DNA of 64,000 bases from Flavobacterium piscis (GCF_001686925.1 NZ_LVEN01000042.1:1-64000); one strand, 5' to 3'; counted from the first letter of the stretch, positions 51,003 through 60,922 are shown. Translations and numbers: made by a program. Notes: generated by a model from the letters alone, not told the origin.

Positions 51003-53099
51003 CTAAAATAGGTAATTTAGTGAAATGGTTCCGTAATAATTTACAGGAAGTCCCGGATAATAATATCTTGGACTTGCGTTCCCGACAGCAACAGCGTTGG
51101 GTAAAATCATTGACGCATATTTTTCATCAGTTACATTACTAATACCAAAAGCTAAATTGGTATTTAAATGAGAGAGAATTTCAAAACCATAACCAGTTTT
51201 TAAGTTGACGATATGATAAGAATCTGAATAAGCAGAATTAGCATCATTCAACGGAATTTTATCTGTAAACTGAAAATCGGCAGAAAAATAAATTCCTAAA
51301 GAAGTATTTAAAATTATTCCGGCATTCACTTTATTTGCTGCAACTCCGGTTAATTTATTTCCGGAATAATCATTTCCGTTATCAACAAAATCTTTAAACT
51401 CATACTTTCCTAACGAAGCTGCGATAAAAGAATTCAAAGTAAAAAAACGATTAATGGTCCAGTTGTGTTTTGCTAAAACTTCGATTCCTTCATGAAACGT
51501 TTTTCCGGCATTTACACCTTCATATTGATCATCGCCAATTCGTTTCGCTACCAATAAATCTTTTATTTCCATTCGGTAAACCGCAAATTCGGTATAAAGA
51601 TTTTTATTGAAGAAATAGAATTTTCCGCCAGCTTCGAAATTGTAACCGCTTTCAGGTTTTATGTCAGGATTGATGTTGCCGGAACTGGTAAGCGTTTCTT
51701 CGGTCGCCGGCAATGAAAATCCGCGACTTGCCGAAAAGTATAAAGTTCTTTCGGAATTGGGTTTGTATAGAAAAGACAATTGAGGAGAAAAAATCCCATC
51801 ATAACTGTATTTTTCAGTTGAGGTTTTAGTAGGCAGAAAATTCGTTAGCTCAAAATGGGTTTCATTATAATTAAGTCCGGCCTGAATTTCGAATTGATCC
51901 GAAAGTAACGTTCTGATTTGTGAAAAGATATTATAAAAATGCCTTTTTTGATCGGTTTCAGTAAGTTGATTTCCTTGTAAACTTCCCTGGCCATTGTTGT
52001 TTTTGTAGAGATTCTCAAAAGTATTTCCGTTATAATTATCTGTGAAATATTCGATTCCGGCAATAAATTGATTTTCTATTTTTCCTATTTTAAAATCTCC
52101 CGAAAACTGCGTTCTTCCGCCGGTTCCAAAAGTATATTGACGTAATATATCAAAAGGACGAGGTTCGTTACTGTCTTTATAATTCACAAATATCGAAGTA
52201 GCATTACTCAGATGATCACTAATTTTAAAATCATAAGCCAATCCCGCCAAAGTCGATTTATATTCCTTAAATCCTTTTGAAGCTACCCAGGTTGAAGCGC
52301 CCAGTTTCGGATTAGAATCAAAAACCTCCTTAGTAATCGAACTTGGAATGTAAGCTTTTAAATAGGTGTAATTCGTAAAATAAGTCAGTTTGTTGTTTTT
52401 CTTTTTGAATAATTCTCCGGCAAGTGTGATTCCTTCTCGCTTGTACGAACTGTTTTCTCTCCATCCATCGGTTTTAAGATTATGGTAACTGATATTCAGA
52501 CTGGAACTTTTTTCATTCACACTATAATTCAAACTGTTTTTAAGTAATCCAAACGAACCAAAAACACTGCTTACACTGGCATTTTCGCCATTGGTTTTAG
52601 AAAGTTGAGGCGAAATTAAAATAGCACCACCCAATCCTGCACCGTAAATACTTGAAAGCGGACCTTTGATTACCTCAAGCTGACCAATATTTTCAAGATC
52701 GATATCATCAATAACTGTTTCGCTGTTTCCGGAAGTCAGCGGAATACTGCCGTAAAAAGCCCTGATTTTATTCGTTCCGTAAGGAGATCTTGCGCCAATA
52801 CCACGAATCGAAATTCGGCTTGTGGTAAAATTAGAGGATTGCATGAAAACTCCCGGAATCGTATTGATTACGGTAGTAATATCTGTTGTGTTATTTTGCA
52901 GAAGATCTTTTTTAGATAAAATACCAATTGCTGCGGGTGTATTCTGTAATCTATTATTAACATGAAGTGAACTAATAACAACTTCGTCGAGTTTTTGAGT
53001 TTTGACAGAATCAATAGTTCTGCTTTCTTTTTCTTGTGCTTTACTATTATGAAAAATGCAAAACACAAAAAGTAGAAAACAATATTTTTTTAAAATCAT
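51003..53099 (-). CDS. TonB-dependent receptor (FecA/CirA-like)
   Basis: About 698 residues from ATG 53099 (signal MILKKYCFLLFVFCIFHNSKAQ); the frame upstream to 53180 runs into a hairpin repeat. A plug (about 45-160: PAAIGILSKKDLLQN, SRISIRGIGARSPYGTNKIR, IEVIKGPLSSIYGAGLGGAI with one change) is followed by a beta-barrel ending LNYLF. There is no STN or carboxypeptidase-like domain, so this belongs to the simple siderophore/metal receptor type. The plug resembles iron-chelate receptors, but ligand prediction is weak. No Fur box could be assigned. Confidence 0.9.
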   Translation of the reverse strand: MILKKYCFLLFVFCIFHNSKAQEKESRTIDSVKTQKLDEVVISSLHVNNRLQNTPAAIGILSKKDLLQNNTTDITTVINTIPGVFMQSSNFTTSRISIRGIGARSPYGTNKIRAFYGSIPLTSGNSETVIDDIDLENIGQLEVIKGPLSSIYGAGLGGAILISPQLSKTNGENASVSSVFGSFGLLKNSLNYSVNEKSSSLNISYHNLKTDGWRENSSYKREGITLAGELFKKKNNKLTYFTNYTYLKAYIPSSITKEVFDSNPKLGASTWVASKGFKEYKSTLAGLAYDFKISDHLSNATSIFVNYKDSNEPRPFDILRQYTFGTGGRTQFSGDFKIGKIENQFIAGIEYFTDNYNGNTFENLYKNNNGQGSLQGNQLTETDQKRHFYNIFSQIRTLLSDQFEIQAGLNYNETHFELTNFLPTKTSTEKYSYDGIFSPQLSFLYKPNSERTLYFSASRGFSLPATEETLTSSGNINPDIKPESGYNFEAGGKFYFFNKNLYTEFAVYRMEIKDLLVAKRIGDDQYEGVNAGKTFHEGIEVLAKHNWTINRFFTLNSFIAASLGKYEFKDFVDNGNDYSGNKLTGVAANKVNAGIILNTSLGIYFSADFQFTDKIPLNDANSAYSDSYHIVNLKTGYGFEILSHLNTNLAFGISNVTDEKYASMILPNAVAVGNASPRYYYPGLPVNYYGTISLNYLF

Positions 53100-53126
53100 A
53101 AAAGAGTTTTGATCAGTTTTTGCGCA

Positions 53127-53275
53127 TAATTTTAAACACATAGAAACATAGCTTTTGATGACGTAAAAAAGGCATTTCACTTAGCATTAATTCACATAGC
53201 TATGTGAAAGAAATGTGTTTCTTTTCAATGACCTTTTCGCAAAATAAAACCTATGTTTCTATGTGTTTAAAATTA
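53127..53275. repeat. 25-bp perfect inverted repeat with internal 18-bp palindrome
   Basis: The arms 53127-53151 and 53251-53275 (containing AAACACATAGAAACATAG) are exact reverse complements. Within the roughly 100-bp loop, TTCACATAGCTATGTGAA at 53191-53208 is a perfect palindrome. It lies between a TonB receptor and the sorbosone dehydrogenase-like gene. A GGAATTT word cluster follows at 53287-53316. Confidence 0.85.
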
Positions 53276-53317
53276 TTCGCGTAAAGTTTGGGATTTGGAA
53301 TTTAAAAAATTTGGGAT

Positions 53318-54592
53318 TTATTTATTCGCCGTAACCTTCCAAATCGTATTTCCACTATCATCATTAACCAAAAGCGATCCGTCTGGTGTAACCGTTACCG
53401 CAACAGGTCGGCCAAAAACTTCCGCTTTTTCAGCATTAGAAATAAAACCAGTTAAAAAGTCCTCAGGTTTTCCAGAAGGTTTTCCGTTCGCAAAAGGAAC
53501 AAATACCACTTTGTAACCTGATATTTTGGCGCGATTCCAAGAACCATGTTGTCCTACGAAAATTCCGTTTTTGTATTTTGCAGGAAAAGCATCTTTAGTA
53601 TAAAAAGCCAATCCTAATGAAGCAGTATGAGCACCAACCGGAACATCCGGAACAATAGCTTTTTCTACTAAATCTTTGCGTTCACCTTTCATTCTTGGAT
53701 CAGGAATATTCCCGTAATACGAATAAGGCCAGCCGTAGAATCCGTCTCTTTTTACACTTGTTACATAATCAGGAACAAGATCGTCACCCAATTCGTCACG
53801 CTCATTAACAGCAGTCCAAAGTTCCTTGTTTGCCGGATTCCAGTCCATTCCAACAGGATTTCTAAGTCCGGCAGCATAAATTTTCTCACCGGTTCCGTCA
53901 GGATTAATTTCCAAGATATCAGCACGACGAACCTCTTTGTCCATTCCGTTTTCGCCTACATTACTTCCCGAACCAACCGAAACGTAGATTTTTGTTCCTT
54001 CAGGATTCGCAATTATATTTCTTGTCCAGTGATTGTTGTAACCTCCGGCAGGAAGTTCAAGAATTTTAGTTCCCTGAGTTTCTAATTTTAGCGGATTGTT
54101 TTTGTAAGGATATCGATATAATCCATCCGTGTTAGCGATATAGAAAAAGTCTTTTAGAACCAACATTCCAAAAGGTTTGTTGAGGTCTTTTATAAAAACT
54201 TCACGTGTTTCAAATTTACCATCTTTATCTTTATCACGTAAAACCGTAATTTGATTTTTGCTGCCGCGGGTTCCGCTTTCTACCACAAAAATATCATTAT
54301 TGGGAGCGATATAGGTCCAGCGCGGATTTTCGAAACCATCTGCAAATTTGGTAACCGTAAAACCTGCAGGTGCCGTTGGTGTTTTTCCTTCGGGCCAGCC
54401 AATCACTTTGCTATTGTTTGTTTTTGATTCTGTTGCGTAGGGCGGAGGCAAAGTCAGGTCGCCGACAGCTGTTTTTACAATCGTATTGGGTTGCTTGCTC
54501 AGGGCATCTTTTTCTTCTTTTTTAACCTGTCCGTTGCAGGCTGTTAGTATAGTGAGTAGGGATATTGAAAATAGTTGCGCGGTATTTTTCAT
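53318..54592 (-). CDS. Sorbosone/glucose dehydrogenase-like lipoprotein (PQQ-type propeller)
   Basis: A 424-residue lipoprotein (TILTAC, Cys about 19) with a six-bladed propeller of the GSDH/sorbosone dehydrogenase type: TYIAPNNDIFVVESGTRGSK, KIYVSVGSGSNVG, AGLRNPVGMDWNPANKELW, GDDLVPDYVTSV and the C-terminal GRPVAVTVTPDGSLLVNDD. Relatives bind PQQ and oxidise sugars; many Bacteroidota members have unknown substrates. The Asp/His ligand set of soluble glucose dehydrogenase cannot be verified by eye. Single gene. Confidence 0.85.
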   Translation of the reverse strand: MKNTAQLFSISLLTILTACNGQVKKEEKDALSKQPNTIVKTAVGDLTLPPPYATESKTNNSKVIGWPEGKTPTAPAGFTVTKFADGFENPRWTYIAPNNDIFVVESGTRGSKNQITVLRDKDKDGKFETREVFIKDLNKPFGMLVLKDFFYIANTDGLYRYPYKNNPLKLETQGTKILELPAGGYNNHWTRNIIANPEGTKIYVSVGSGSNVGENGMDKEVRRADILEINPDGTGEKIYAAGLRNPVGMDWNPANKELWTAVNERDELGDDLVPDYVTSVKRDGFYGWPYSYYGNIPDPRMKGERKDLVEKAIVPDVPVGAHTASLGLAFYTKDAFPAKYKNGIFVGQHGSWNRAKISGYKVVFVPFANGKPSGKPEDFLTGFISNAEKAEVFGRPVAVTVTPDGSLLVNDDSGNTIWKVTANK

Positions 54593-54744
54593 TATAATTC
54601 AGGGTTAAATATTTATAGAACAACAATTTACTAAAATTAAAAATATTTTTAAGAAAAGATTTGTAAATATTATGTGATATTTAACATTCTTAAAAAAATA
54701 TGTGTCCAGCCTATTTTGATACTTACAGTTTGGTTGTAATTCTG

Positions 54745-54752
54745 TATCTTTG
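54745..54752 (+). promoter_or_regulatory. -7 box of hpt
   Basis: TATCTTTG, a full TAnnTTTG match, 24 bp before the ATG at 54777. No -33 TTG at good spacing is visible. The frame upstream of 54777 begins with a TTG inside this box, which argues for the ATG as true start. Confidence 0.5.
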
Positions 54753-54776
54753 CCCATTATTTTAAACATAAAAATA

Positions 54777-55307
54777 ATGATACAACTTCACGATAAACAA
54801 TTTGTTCCGTTTATTTCGGCCAAGGAAATTGATTTTGCTTTGACCAAATTAGTAGCTCAGGTAGAAGACGATTTTGGAGACGATACACCAATTTTTATAG
54901 GGGTTTTGAATGGTGCATTTATGGTTGTTGCAGATTTTTTAAAAAAATATAAAAGTCCTTGCGAGGTTTCATTCATCAAAATGGCATCTTATGAAGGAAC
55001 CGAATCTACTAATACCGTAAAGGAATTAATTGGTATTAATCAGGATTTATCAGGCAGAACCGTAATTATCATCGAAGATATTATCGATACCGGAAACACA
55101 ATCGAAGAATTAAAAAAGATTTTTAAAGAGCAAAATGTCAAACATTTTAAAATTGCGACTTTGTTTTTTAAACCGGATGCGTATAAAAAAGACATTAAAA
55201 TAGATTACATAGGAATCAGGATTCCAAATAAATTCATCGTTGGTTACGGATTAGACTACGATGGCTTGGGCAGGAATTTAGCCGAAGTATATAAATTAGC
55301 CGAATAA
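54777..55307 (+). CDS. hpt: Hypoxanthine phosphoribosyltransferase
   Basis: 176 residues from ATG 54777. A purine salvage enzyme that converts hypoxanthine (and often guanine) with PRPP to IMP/GMP. The PRPP-binding motif VIIIEDIIDTGNTIEEL sits at about 97-113, and VLNGAFMVVADFLKKY near 43-58 forms the other phosphate loop. The C-terminal FIVGYGLDYDGLGRNLAEVY is the closing signature. It precedes adk by 74 bp and is probably linked to it. Confidence 0.95.
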   Translation: MIQLHDKQFVPFISAKEIDFALTKLVAQVEDDFGDDTPIFIGVLNGAFMVVADFLKKYKSPCEVSFIKMASYEGTESTNTVKELIGINQDLSGRTVIIIEDIIDTGNTIEELKKIFKEQNVKHFKIATLFFKPDAYKKDIKIDYIGIRIPNKFIVGYGLDYDGLGRNLAEVYKLAE

Positions 55308-55381
55308 TTAAAAACACACACAACTATATATTCATTTAAAACTTCTTATAAAAAACAGAAGTAACAACACTCACTCATATT

Positions 55382-55954
55382 ATGATTAATATTGTTTTAT
55401 TTGGAAAGCCAGGAGCAGGAAAAGGAACTCAGGCAGAATTTTTAAAAGAAAAATACAAACTAACTCATCTGTCAACAGGAGATATTTTTCGTTTTAATTT
55501 AAAAAATGATACAGATTTAGGTAAAAAAGCAAGAGTTTTTATGGACAATGGAGAATTGGTTCCTTGCGAAGTTACCACTGCAATGTTAATAGACGAAGTA
55601 AACAAACATCCTGATACAGCAGGTTTCTTGTTCGATGGTTATCCAAGAACATTAGATCAGGCTCAGGCTTTAGATAAATTTTTACCAACAATTGGGTCAA
55701 GTGTTACTGCTACAATCGCATTAGAAGCTGATGATGAAATTCTTGTGGCACGTTTATTAGAAAGAGGAAAAACAAGCGGAAGAGTAGATGATCAGGACGA
55801 AGAAAAGATTCGTGTAAGATATCAGGAATACAACGAAAAAACAGCTCCATTAATTGGATATTATAAAGAACAAAATAAGTTTTATGCCGTAAACGGTATC
55901 GGAACTATCGAAGAAATTACAGAACGCTTAACGTCAGTTATAGATAATTTGTAA
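55382..55954 (+). CDS. adk: Adenylate kinase
   Basis: 190 residues. P-loop GKPGAGKGTQ (8-17), LSTGDIFRFNLKND, FDGYPRTLDQAQALD and the LID arginines (RLLERGKTSGRVDDQDEEKIRVR). The LID is the short type, without zinc Cys residues, as usual in this phylum. It catalyses ATP + AMP to 2 ADP. It sits downstream of hpt; obgE follows after a CNNM gene. Confidence 0.96.
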   Translation: MINIVLFGKPGAGKGTQAEFLKEKYKLTHLSTGDIFRFNLKNDTDLGKKARVFMDNGELVPCEVTTAMLIDEVNKHPDTAGFLFDGYPRTLDQAQALDKFLPTIGSSVTATIALEADDEILVARLLERGKTSGRVDDQDEEKIRVRYQEYNEKTAPLIGYYKEQNKFYAVNGIGTIEEITERLTSVIDNL

Positions 55955-55969
55955 TACAACTTGTTGGAA

Positions 55970-56026
55970 GTTAAAAGTTAAATGTTTGGAAAGAACTTTA
56001 AGTTCTGAAAAGCATTTAACTTTTGG
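55970..56026 (+). terminator. Possible hairpin terminator after adk
   Basis: AAAAGTTAAATG pairs with CATTTAACTTTT around a 28-bp loop, followed by T-rich DNA. The words AGTTAAAAGTTAAAT also look like a short dispersed repeat. Confidence 0.5.
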
Positions 56027-56047
56027 TTTTTAACTTTAAACTTAAAA

Positions 56048-57322
56048 ATGGAAATACTAATAATATTTTTTCTAATACTATTAAACGGAGTTTTCTCTAT
56101 GTCTGAAATTGCACTTATTTCAGCAAGAAAAAACAGACTCGAAACTGCCGCAAAAAAAGGAAATAAAAGTGCCAGAATTGCGCTCGATTTGGCCAATTCA
56201 CCAAACAAGTTTTTGTCTACAGTACAAATCGGAATTACTTTAATTGGGATTTTGACGGGTATTTACAGTGGTGATAAAATCACCGTAGATGTGGAAACTT
56301 TTGTGAGCGGATTTGCAGTTTTAAAACCCTATGCACATTCTGTTGCAGTAGGGATTGTAGTTGTAGTACTAACATTTTTCTCCTTAGTTTTAGGAGAATT
56401 GCTGCCAAAACGAATTGGGTTAAATTATCCTGAATCTATTGCAAAAATGGTGGCAATGCCAATGAAGATCATTTCGATTATTACAGCGCCGTTTATTTGG
56501 CTGCTTACTACTTCGACTGATTTTTTACTGAATGTTTTACAAATTAAACCTTCAGCCGACGGAAAAGTGACCGAAGAAGAAATAAAAGCCATTATAAAAG
56601 AAGGAACGGAAGGCGGAGAAGTTCAGGAAATTGAACAAGATATCGTAGAACGTGTTTTTCATATTGGAGACCGAAAAGTAAATTCGTTAATGACGCACCG
56701 TAAATCGGTTGATATGTTGCCTTTTAATGCAGATAAAGCAAAAATAAAGGAACTTGTTCTTATGGATTTGCATACTGTTTATCCGGTTTACAGAGATAAT
56801 TACGATGATATTGTGGGTATCGTAACCCTAAAAAATATATTTGCCAACATCGAAAGTGATCATTTTGATTTAGGAGCAATAATGACAGATCCTCCTTATT
56901 TAATGGAGCAGACAACAGCTTACAAAGCATTAGAAAACTTTAAGAAAACCGGAGTTCATTACGCTTTAGTTTCTGATGAATACGGTGTTTTTCAGGGAAT
57001 TATTACTTTAAATGATATTCTTGAAGCTTTAGTTGGTGATGCATCTGATTTTTATAAAGATGAATTTCAATTGGTCGAAAGAGAAGATGGTTCATGGTTG
57101 GTAGACGGACATTATTCCTTACACGATTTTCTGACTTATTTTGAGTTGGATGAACTAACAAATGATTACGAAGTAAATACCGTAAGCGGAATGATTATGA
57201 CCGAGCTTTCTCATATTCCGAAAGAAGGCGAAAAATTAATCTGGCAAAAATTTGTGCTTGAAGTCATTGATATGGATGGCGTAAAGATTGATAAAGTGTT
57301 GGTGAAAGCACTTAAAGAGTAA
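56048..57322 (+). CDS. CNNM/CorC (hemolysin C-like) transporter family protein
   Basis: A 424-residue protein with an N-terminal DUF21 membrane domain (about four helices within 1-150: LIIFFLILLNGVFSMSEIAL at the start, then GIVVVVLTFFSLVLGELLPKRIG), a pair of CBS domains (about 205-325) and a C-terminal CorC/HlyC domain (about 345-420). The SEIALISARKNRLE segment and GELLPKRIGL are signature sequences. Implicated in Mg2+ (or Co2+) homeostasis; the historic name hemolysin is misleading. Lies between adk and obgE on the same strand. Confidence 0.92.
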   Translation: MEILIIFFLILLNGVFSMSEIALISARKNRLETAAKKGNKSARIALDLANSPNKFLSTVQIGITLIGILTGIYSGDKITVDVETFVSGFAVLKPYAHSVAVGIVVVVLTFFSLVLGELLPKRIGLNYPESIAKMVAMPMKIISIITAPFIWLLTTSTDFLLNVLQIKPSADGKVTEEEIKAIIKEGTEGGEVQEIEQDIVERVFHIGDRKVNSLMTHRKSVDMLPFNADKAKIKELVLMDLHTVYPVYRDNYDDIVGIVTLKNIFANIESDHFDLGAIMTDPPYLMEQTTAYKALENFKKTGVHYALVSDEYGVFQGIITLNDILEALVGDASDFYKDEFQLVEREDGSWLVDGHYSLHDFLTYFELDELTNDYEVNTVSGMIMTELSHIPKEGEKLIWQKFVLEVIDMDGVKIDKVLVKALKE

Positions 57323-57334
57323 AGAGAATATAAT

Positions 57335-57400
57335 AGTTTTCAGTCACAGTATTCAGTCGCAGTTTGCACTGAAAGCGAGGCTGAGACTGAACTAAAAACA
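57335..57400. repeat. CAGTCACAG/CAGTTT repeat cluster
   Basis: TTTTCAGTCACAGTATTCAG then GAGGCTGAGACTGAACT. Related to words at 27652-27690, 29337-29397 and 48495-48535. It may act as a weak terminator between the CNNM gene and obgE. Confidence 0.5.
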
Positions 57401-57466
57401 ATAGAATTTAGTAATACGATTTAGAGCAATCTAAAATCTAAAATCTAAAATCTGAAATTAAAAAAA

Positions 57467-58468
57467 ATGACAGAAGGAAATTTTGTAGATTACGTTAAGA
57501 TATATGTTTCATCCGGAAAGGGAGGAAAAGGATCTACACATTTACATAGAGAGAAATTTATTGAAAAAGGAGGCCCGGACGGAGGTGATGGTGGTCGAGG
57601 TGGACACGTGTATTTAGTAGGGAATAAAGGTTTGTGGACATTATTTCACTTAAAATTTGCCCGTCATATCAAAGCTGGTCACGGTGGAGATGGAGGTGGA
57701 GATCGTAGTACAGGTGCTGATGGAGAAGATAAATTTATCGAAGTACCTTTAGGAACTGTCGTAAAAGATAAAGAAACTGGAGAAACCTTGTTCGAAATTA
57801 CCGAAGATGGTGAAAAAAGAATCCTTTCAAAAGGTGGAAAAGGCGGTTTAGGTAACTGGCACTTTAGAAGTTCAACAAATCAAACACCACGTTACGCACA
57901 ACCAGGTTTACCGGGTGTAGAAATGGATGTGATTCTGGAACTTAAAGTTTTAGCCGATGTAGGTTTAGTAGGTTTTCCTAATGCAGGAAAATCAACTTTA
58001 TTATCTGTATTGACTTCTGCAAAACCAAAAATTGCGGACTATCCTTTTACTACTTTAAAACCAAACTTAGGAATTGTAGCTTACAGAGATTTTCAGTCTT
58101 TTGTAATTGCAGATATTCCGGGAATTATTGAAGGTGCTGCTGAAGGAAAAGGTTTAGGACATTACTTTCTGCGTCATATCGAGCGTAATTCAACATTGTT
58201 GTTTTTAGTTCCTGTTGATACGCCGGACATTAAAGGGGAATATGATATTTTGGTTAACGAATTAACGAAATACAATCCTGAAATGTTAGATAAGGAACGT
58301 CTTTTAGTAATCTCAAAATGCGATATGCTGGATGACGAACTTAAAGCTGAATTAAAGACTGAATTAGATGTTGCTTTCAAAGACATTCCTTATATGTTTA
58401 TTTCATCGGTTGCCCAACAAGGTTTAACAGATTTGAAAGATAAACTTTGGAAGATGTTAAACGAATAG
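57467..58468 (+). CDS. obgE: GTPase Obg
   Basis: 333 residues. A Gly-rich Obg fold (1-158: SSGKGGKGSTHLHREKF, GGPDGGDGGRGGHVYLV, KAGHGGDGGGDRSTGADG) precedes the G domain with GFPNAGKST (about 168-176), the switch segment DIPGIIEGAAEGKGLG and SKCD in place of NKxD. It lacks the C-terminal OCT domain, like the short members. It acts in 50S ribosome assembly and stress control. Confidence 0.96.
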   Translation: MTEGNFVDYVKIYVSSGKGGKGSTHLHREKFIEKGGPDGGDGGRGGHVYLVGNKGLWTLFHLKFARHIKAGHGGDGGGDRSTGADGEDKFIEVPLGTVVKDKETGETLFEITEDGEKRILSKGGKGGLGNWHFRSSTNQTPRYAQPGLPGVEMDVILELKVLADVGLVGFPNAGKSTLLSVLTSAKPKIADYPFTTLKPNLGIVAYRDFQSFVIADIPGIIEGAAEGKGLGHYFLRHIERNSTLLFLVPVDTPDIKGEYDILVNELTKYNPEMLDKERLLVISKCDMLDDELKAELKTELDVAFKDIPYMFISSVAQQGLTDLKDKLWKMLNE

Positions 58469-58486
58469 TAAAAATAATAGTTTTAT

Positions 58487-58525
58487 ACAAAAAAGGTGTT
58501 CTGTAATAGGACACCTTTTTTATTG
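58487..58525 (+). terminator. Terminator of obgE
   Basis: AAAAAGGTGT pairs with ACACCTTTTT, followed by a T run. Confidence 0.85.
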
Positions 58526-58645
58526 TGCAAAATGTTAATTTCGTAATAAAATCTTAAAAAGAGGTGAGCATATTTATTTTTGATCCTACTTCGGATGATA
58601 TAATTATGAAAATGACTTATATTCGCATCACTTAAACAAAATAAT

Positions 58646-60790
58646 ATGAAAAAAATAATTTTATTCTTAACCATGTGCTTAATGGCTTTTCCTGTAAAAG
58701 CTGATGAAGGAATGTGGTTTTTGATGTTTATCGAAAGATTGAACCATAGAGATATGGAAAAAATGGGCTTACAGCTTACAGCCGAAGAAATTTATAGCAT
58801 TAATCATCATAGTTTGAAAGATGCAATTGTACAGTTTAACGGAGGTTGTACTGCTGAGATTGTTTCTAAAAACGGATTGGTTTTAACAAATCACCACTGT
58901 GGATATAATGCAATTGCAGAACTTTCTACAGCCGAGCAAAATTATCTGAAAGATGGTTTCTGGGCAAAAACAAAAAGTGAGGAAATGAAGCCAAAATCGT
59001 TATACGTTCGTTTCTTTGTTCGTATGGATGACGTTTCTAAAAGAATTTTGTCTAAAGTAAATGATAAAATGACAGAGACTGAAAGAAATAAAATCATTCA
59101 GCAGGAAATCAATTTGATTGAAAAAGAAAATAACGAAGGAGGAAAATATACCGTTTCTGTTCGTCCTTTCTTTCAGGGAAATGAATATTACTATTTCGTA
59201 TATCAGGATTATACCGATGTTCGCTTAGTAGGAACACCTCCGGAAAGTGTTGGTAAATTTGGTGGAGATACTGATAACTGGGAATGGCCGCGTCAAACAG
59301 GAGATTTCTCTATGTTTAGAGTATACGCTGATAAAGACGGAAATCCTGCGACTTACTCAAAAGACAATGTGCCTTTACAGCCTAAACATTACTTACCTGT
59401 AAGTATAAAAGGAGTTAAGGAAAATGATTTTGCTATGATTTTAGGATATCCTGGAAGAACAAACCGTTGGATGCCAGCCGGAGGAATCGAGCAAAACATA
59501 AAATATGCATATCCTGCATGGGTTGAAGGTGCTAAAACCGGAATGGATGTAATGAAAAAATATATGGACAAAGATGCAACAGTTCGTTTGCAATATGCGT
59601 CTAAATATGCTTCGACTGCCAACTACTGGAAAAACCGTCAGGGAATGATTGATGCCTTAACAAAAGCCGGAACGGTAGATGTTAAAGCCGCACAGGAAGA
59701 TAAATTCTACGAATGGGCAAGTAAACCGGCTAATAAAGAAAAGTACGAAAATGTAATTCCTACTATTAATGAGTATTACAGATCTACAAATTTAAAAGCA
59801 ACTCATGATAATTATTTAATGCAGCTTTTGCGTACGTCAAGTTATGCTGCAGGACCAGCAAACTTAGGAAATGCATTGATTGCTTATTATAATGAAAATG
59901 ACGCTAAAAAAGCAGAAATGTTACCTAAGATCAATGCTATGATCGATAACATTTATGGTGAGTTTTATGCGCCCCTTGAAAAAGATATATTTGCTGCACA
60001 ATTGAACTTGTACACCTCTAAAGGTGCTGAATATGGTTTAGGTACACAAGTAGCTAAAATGAAATCAGAAAATAAGGGTGATTTTACTGCAGATGTTGCA
60101 AAAGCAACTGAGGTAAGTTACTTTACAACTAAAGAAAAAGTGTTGGCATTTATGGCTAATCCAAAACCATTAGCAATTGTACATGATCCTTTGTACATTA
60201 TTTCTAATGATTTGATGACAAAATACCGTGCTAAAACAGATGATCAGGCTAAAGCTGATGATGGTTTCGCAACTGCTTTCCGCGAATTGGTTGAAGGGTT
60301 AAGAGAGTCAAAATTAAACACGATTCAATACCCTGATGCAAACTCTACTTTGAGACTGACTTACGGAAAAGTTCGTGCATTACCTGCAGATCCTAGAAAT
60401 GATGCTACAATTAATAACTATACTACTATGGAAAGTATGGTGAAAAAATACAAAGCAGGAGATCAGGAATTTGATTTACCAAAACGTTTGTTAGAATTGA
60501 ACAAGAAAAAAGATTACGGACAATATGCTGACAAAGCTGGATATATGCCTGTAAACTTCCTGACAGATAATGATATTACAGGAGGAAACTCTGGTTCACC
60601 GGTTCTTAACGGAAAAGGAGAGTTAATTGGTATTGCTTTTGACGGAAACATTGAAGCAATGGCAGGAGATGTTATTTTTGATCCTAAATTGCAAAGAACA
60701 ATCAACGTAGATATTCGTTATGTACTTTGGATTATCGACAAATACGCTGGAGCTAAAAATATTATTGATGAATTGACTATTGCAAAATAG
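58646..60790 (+). CDS. S46 family dipeptidyl peptidase, DPP7-type
   Basis: 714 residues with signal peptide (MKKIILFLTMCLMAFPVKA). S46 serine peptidase that removes dipeptides from the N-terminus. His in LTNHHCGYNA (about 83-84), Asp in FGGDTDNWEWPR (about 212) and Ser in TGGNSGSPVLN (about 652) give the catalytic set. The specificity residue after it reads AFDGNIEAMAGD: a Gly, as in DPP7 (hydrophobic P1 preference), rather than the Arg of DPP11 (acidic). The periplasmic enzyme suits a proteolytic life style. Its own terminator follows at about 60812-60846. Confidence 0.94.
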   Translation: MKKIILFLTMCLMAFPVKADEGMWFLMFIERLNHRDMEKMGLQLTAEEIYSINHHSLKDAIVQFNGGCTAEIVSKNGLVLTNHHCGYNAIAELSTAEQNYLKDGFWAKTKSEEMKPKSLYVRFFVRMDDVSKRILSKVNDKMTETERNKIIQQEINLIEKENNEGGKYTVSVRPFFQGNEYYYFVYQDYTDVRLVGTPPESVGKFGGDTDNWEWPRQTGDFSMFRVYADKDGNPATYSKDNVPLQPKHYLPVSIKGVKENDFAMILGYPGRTNRWMPAGGIEQNIKYAYPAWVEGAKTGMDVMKKYMDKDATVRLQYASKYASTANYWKNRQGMIDALTKAGTVDVKAAQEDKFYEWASKPANKEKYENVIPTINEYYRSTNLKATHDNYLMQLLRTSSYAAGPANLGNALIAYYNENDAKKAEMLPKINAMIDNIYGEFYAPLEKDIFAAQLNLYTSKGAEYGLGTQVAKMKSENKGDFTADVAKATEVSYFTTKEKVLAFMANPKPLAIVHDPLYIISNDLMTKYRAKTDDQAKADDGFATAFRELVEGLRESKLNTIQYPDANSTLRLTYGKVRALPADPRNDATINNYTTMESMVKKYKAGDQEFDLPKRLLELNKKKDYGQYADKAGYMPVNFLTDNDITGGNSGSPVLNGKGELIGIAFDGNIEAMAGDVIFDPKLQRTINVDIRYVLWIIDKYAGAKNIIDELTIAK

Positions 60791-60811
60791 TTTGTTTTAT
60801 TTCTAAAATTA

Positions 60812-60846
60812 AAGCCGACAGATTTAAAATCTGTCGGCTTTTTTTG
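60812..60846. terminator. Terminator of the DPP7-type gene
   Basis: AAAGCCGACAGATTT pairs with AAATCTGTCGGCTTT (perfect 15-bp stem), followed by a T run; usable from both sides. Confidence 0.85.
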
Positions 60847-60858
60847 TGGTAATTTTTT

Positions 60859-60914
60859 CCGCCACGAATTCACGAATTTTTATTTTAATTAATTCGTGAA
60901 TTCGTTGCTATTTT
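60859..60914. repeat. GCCACGAATT palindromic repeat
   Basis: CCGCCACGAATTCACGAATT on the left and AATTCGTGAATTCGTTGC on the right make a hairpin. Related to 36757-36832 and 49722-49757. Confidence 0.75.
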
Positions 60915-60922
60915 TCGAAATT

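Noticed and set aside
53868..54300. Fur-type or other metal box near the TonB receptor region
   Set aside because: No convincing 19-bp symmetric match could be identified by eye.
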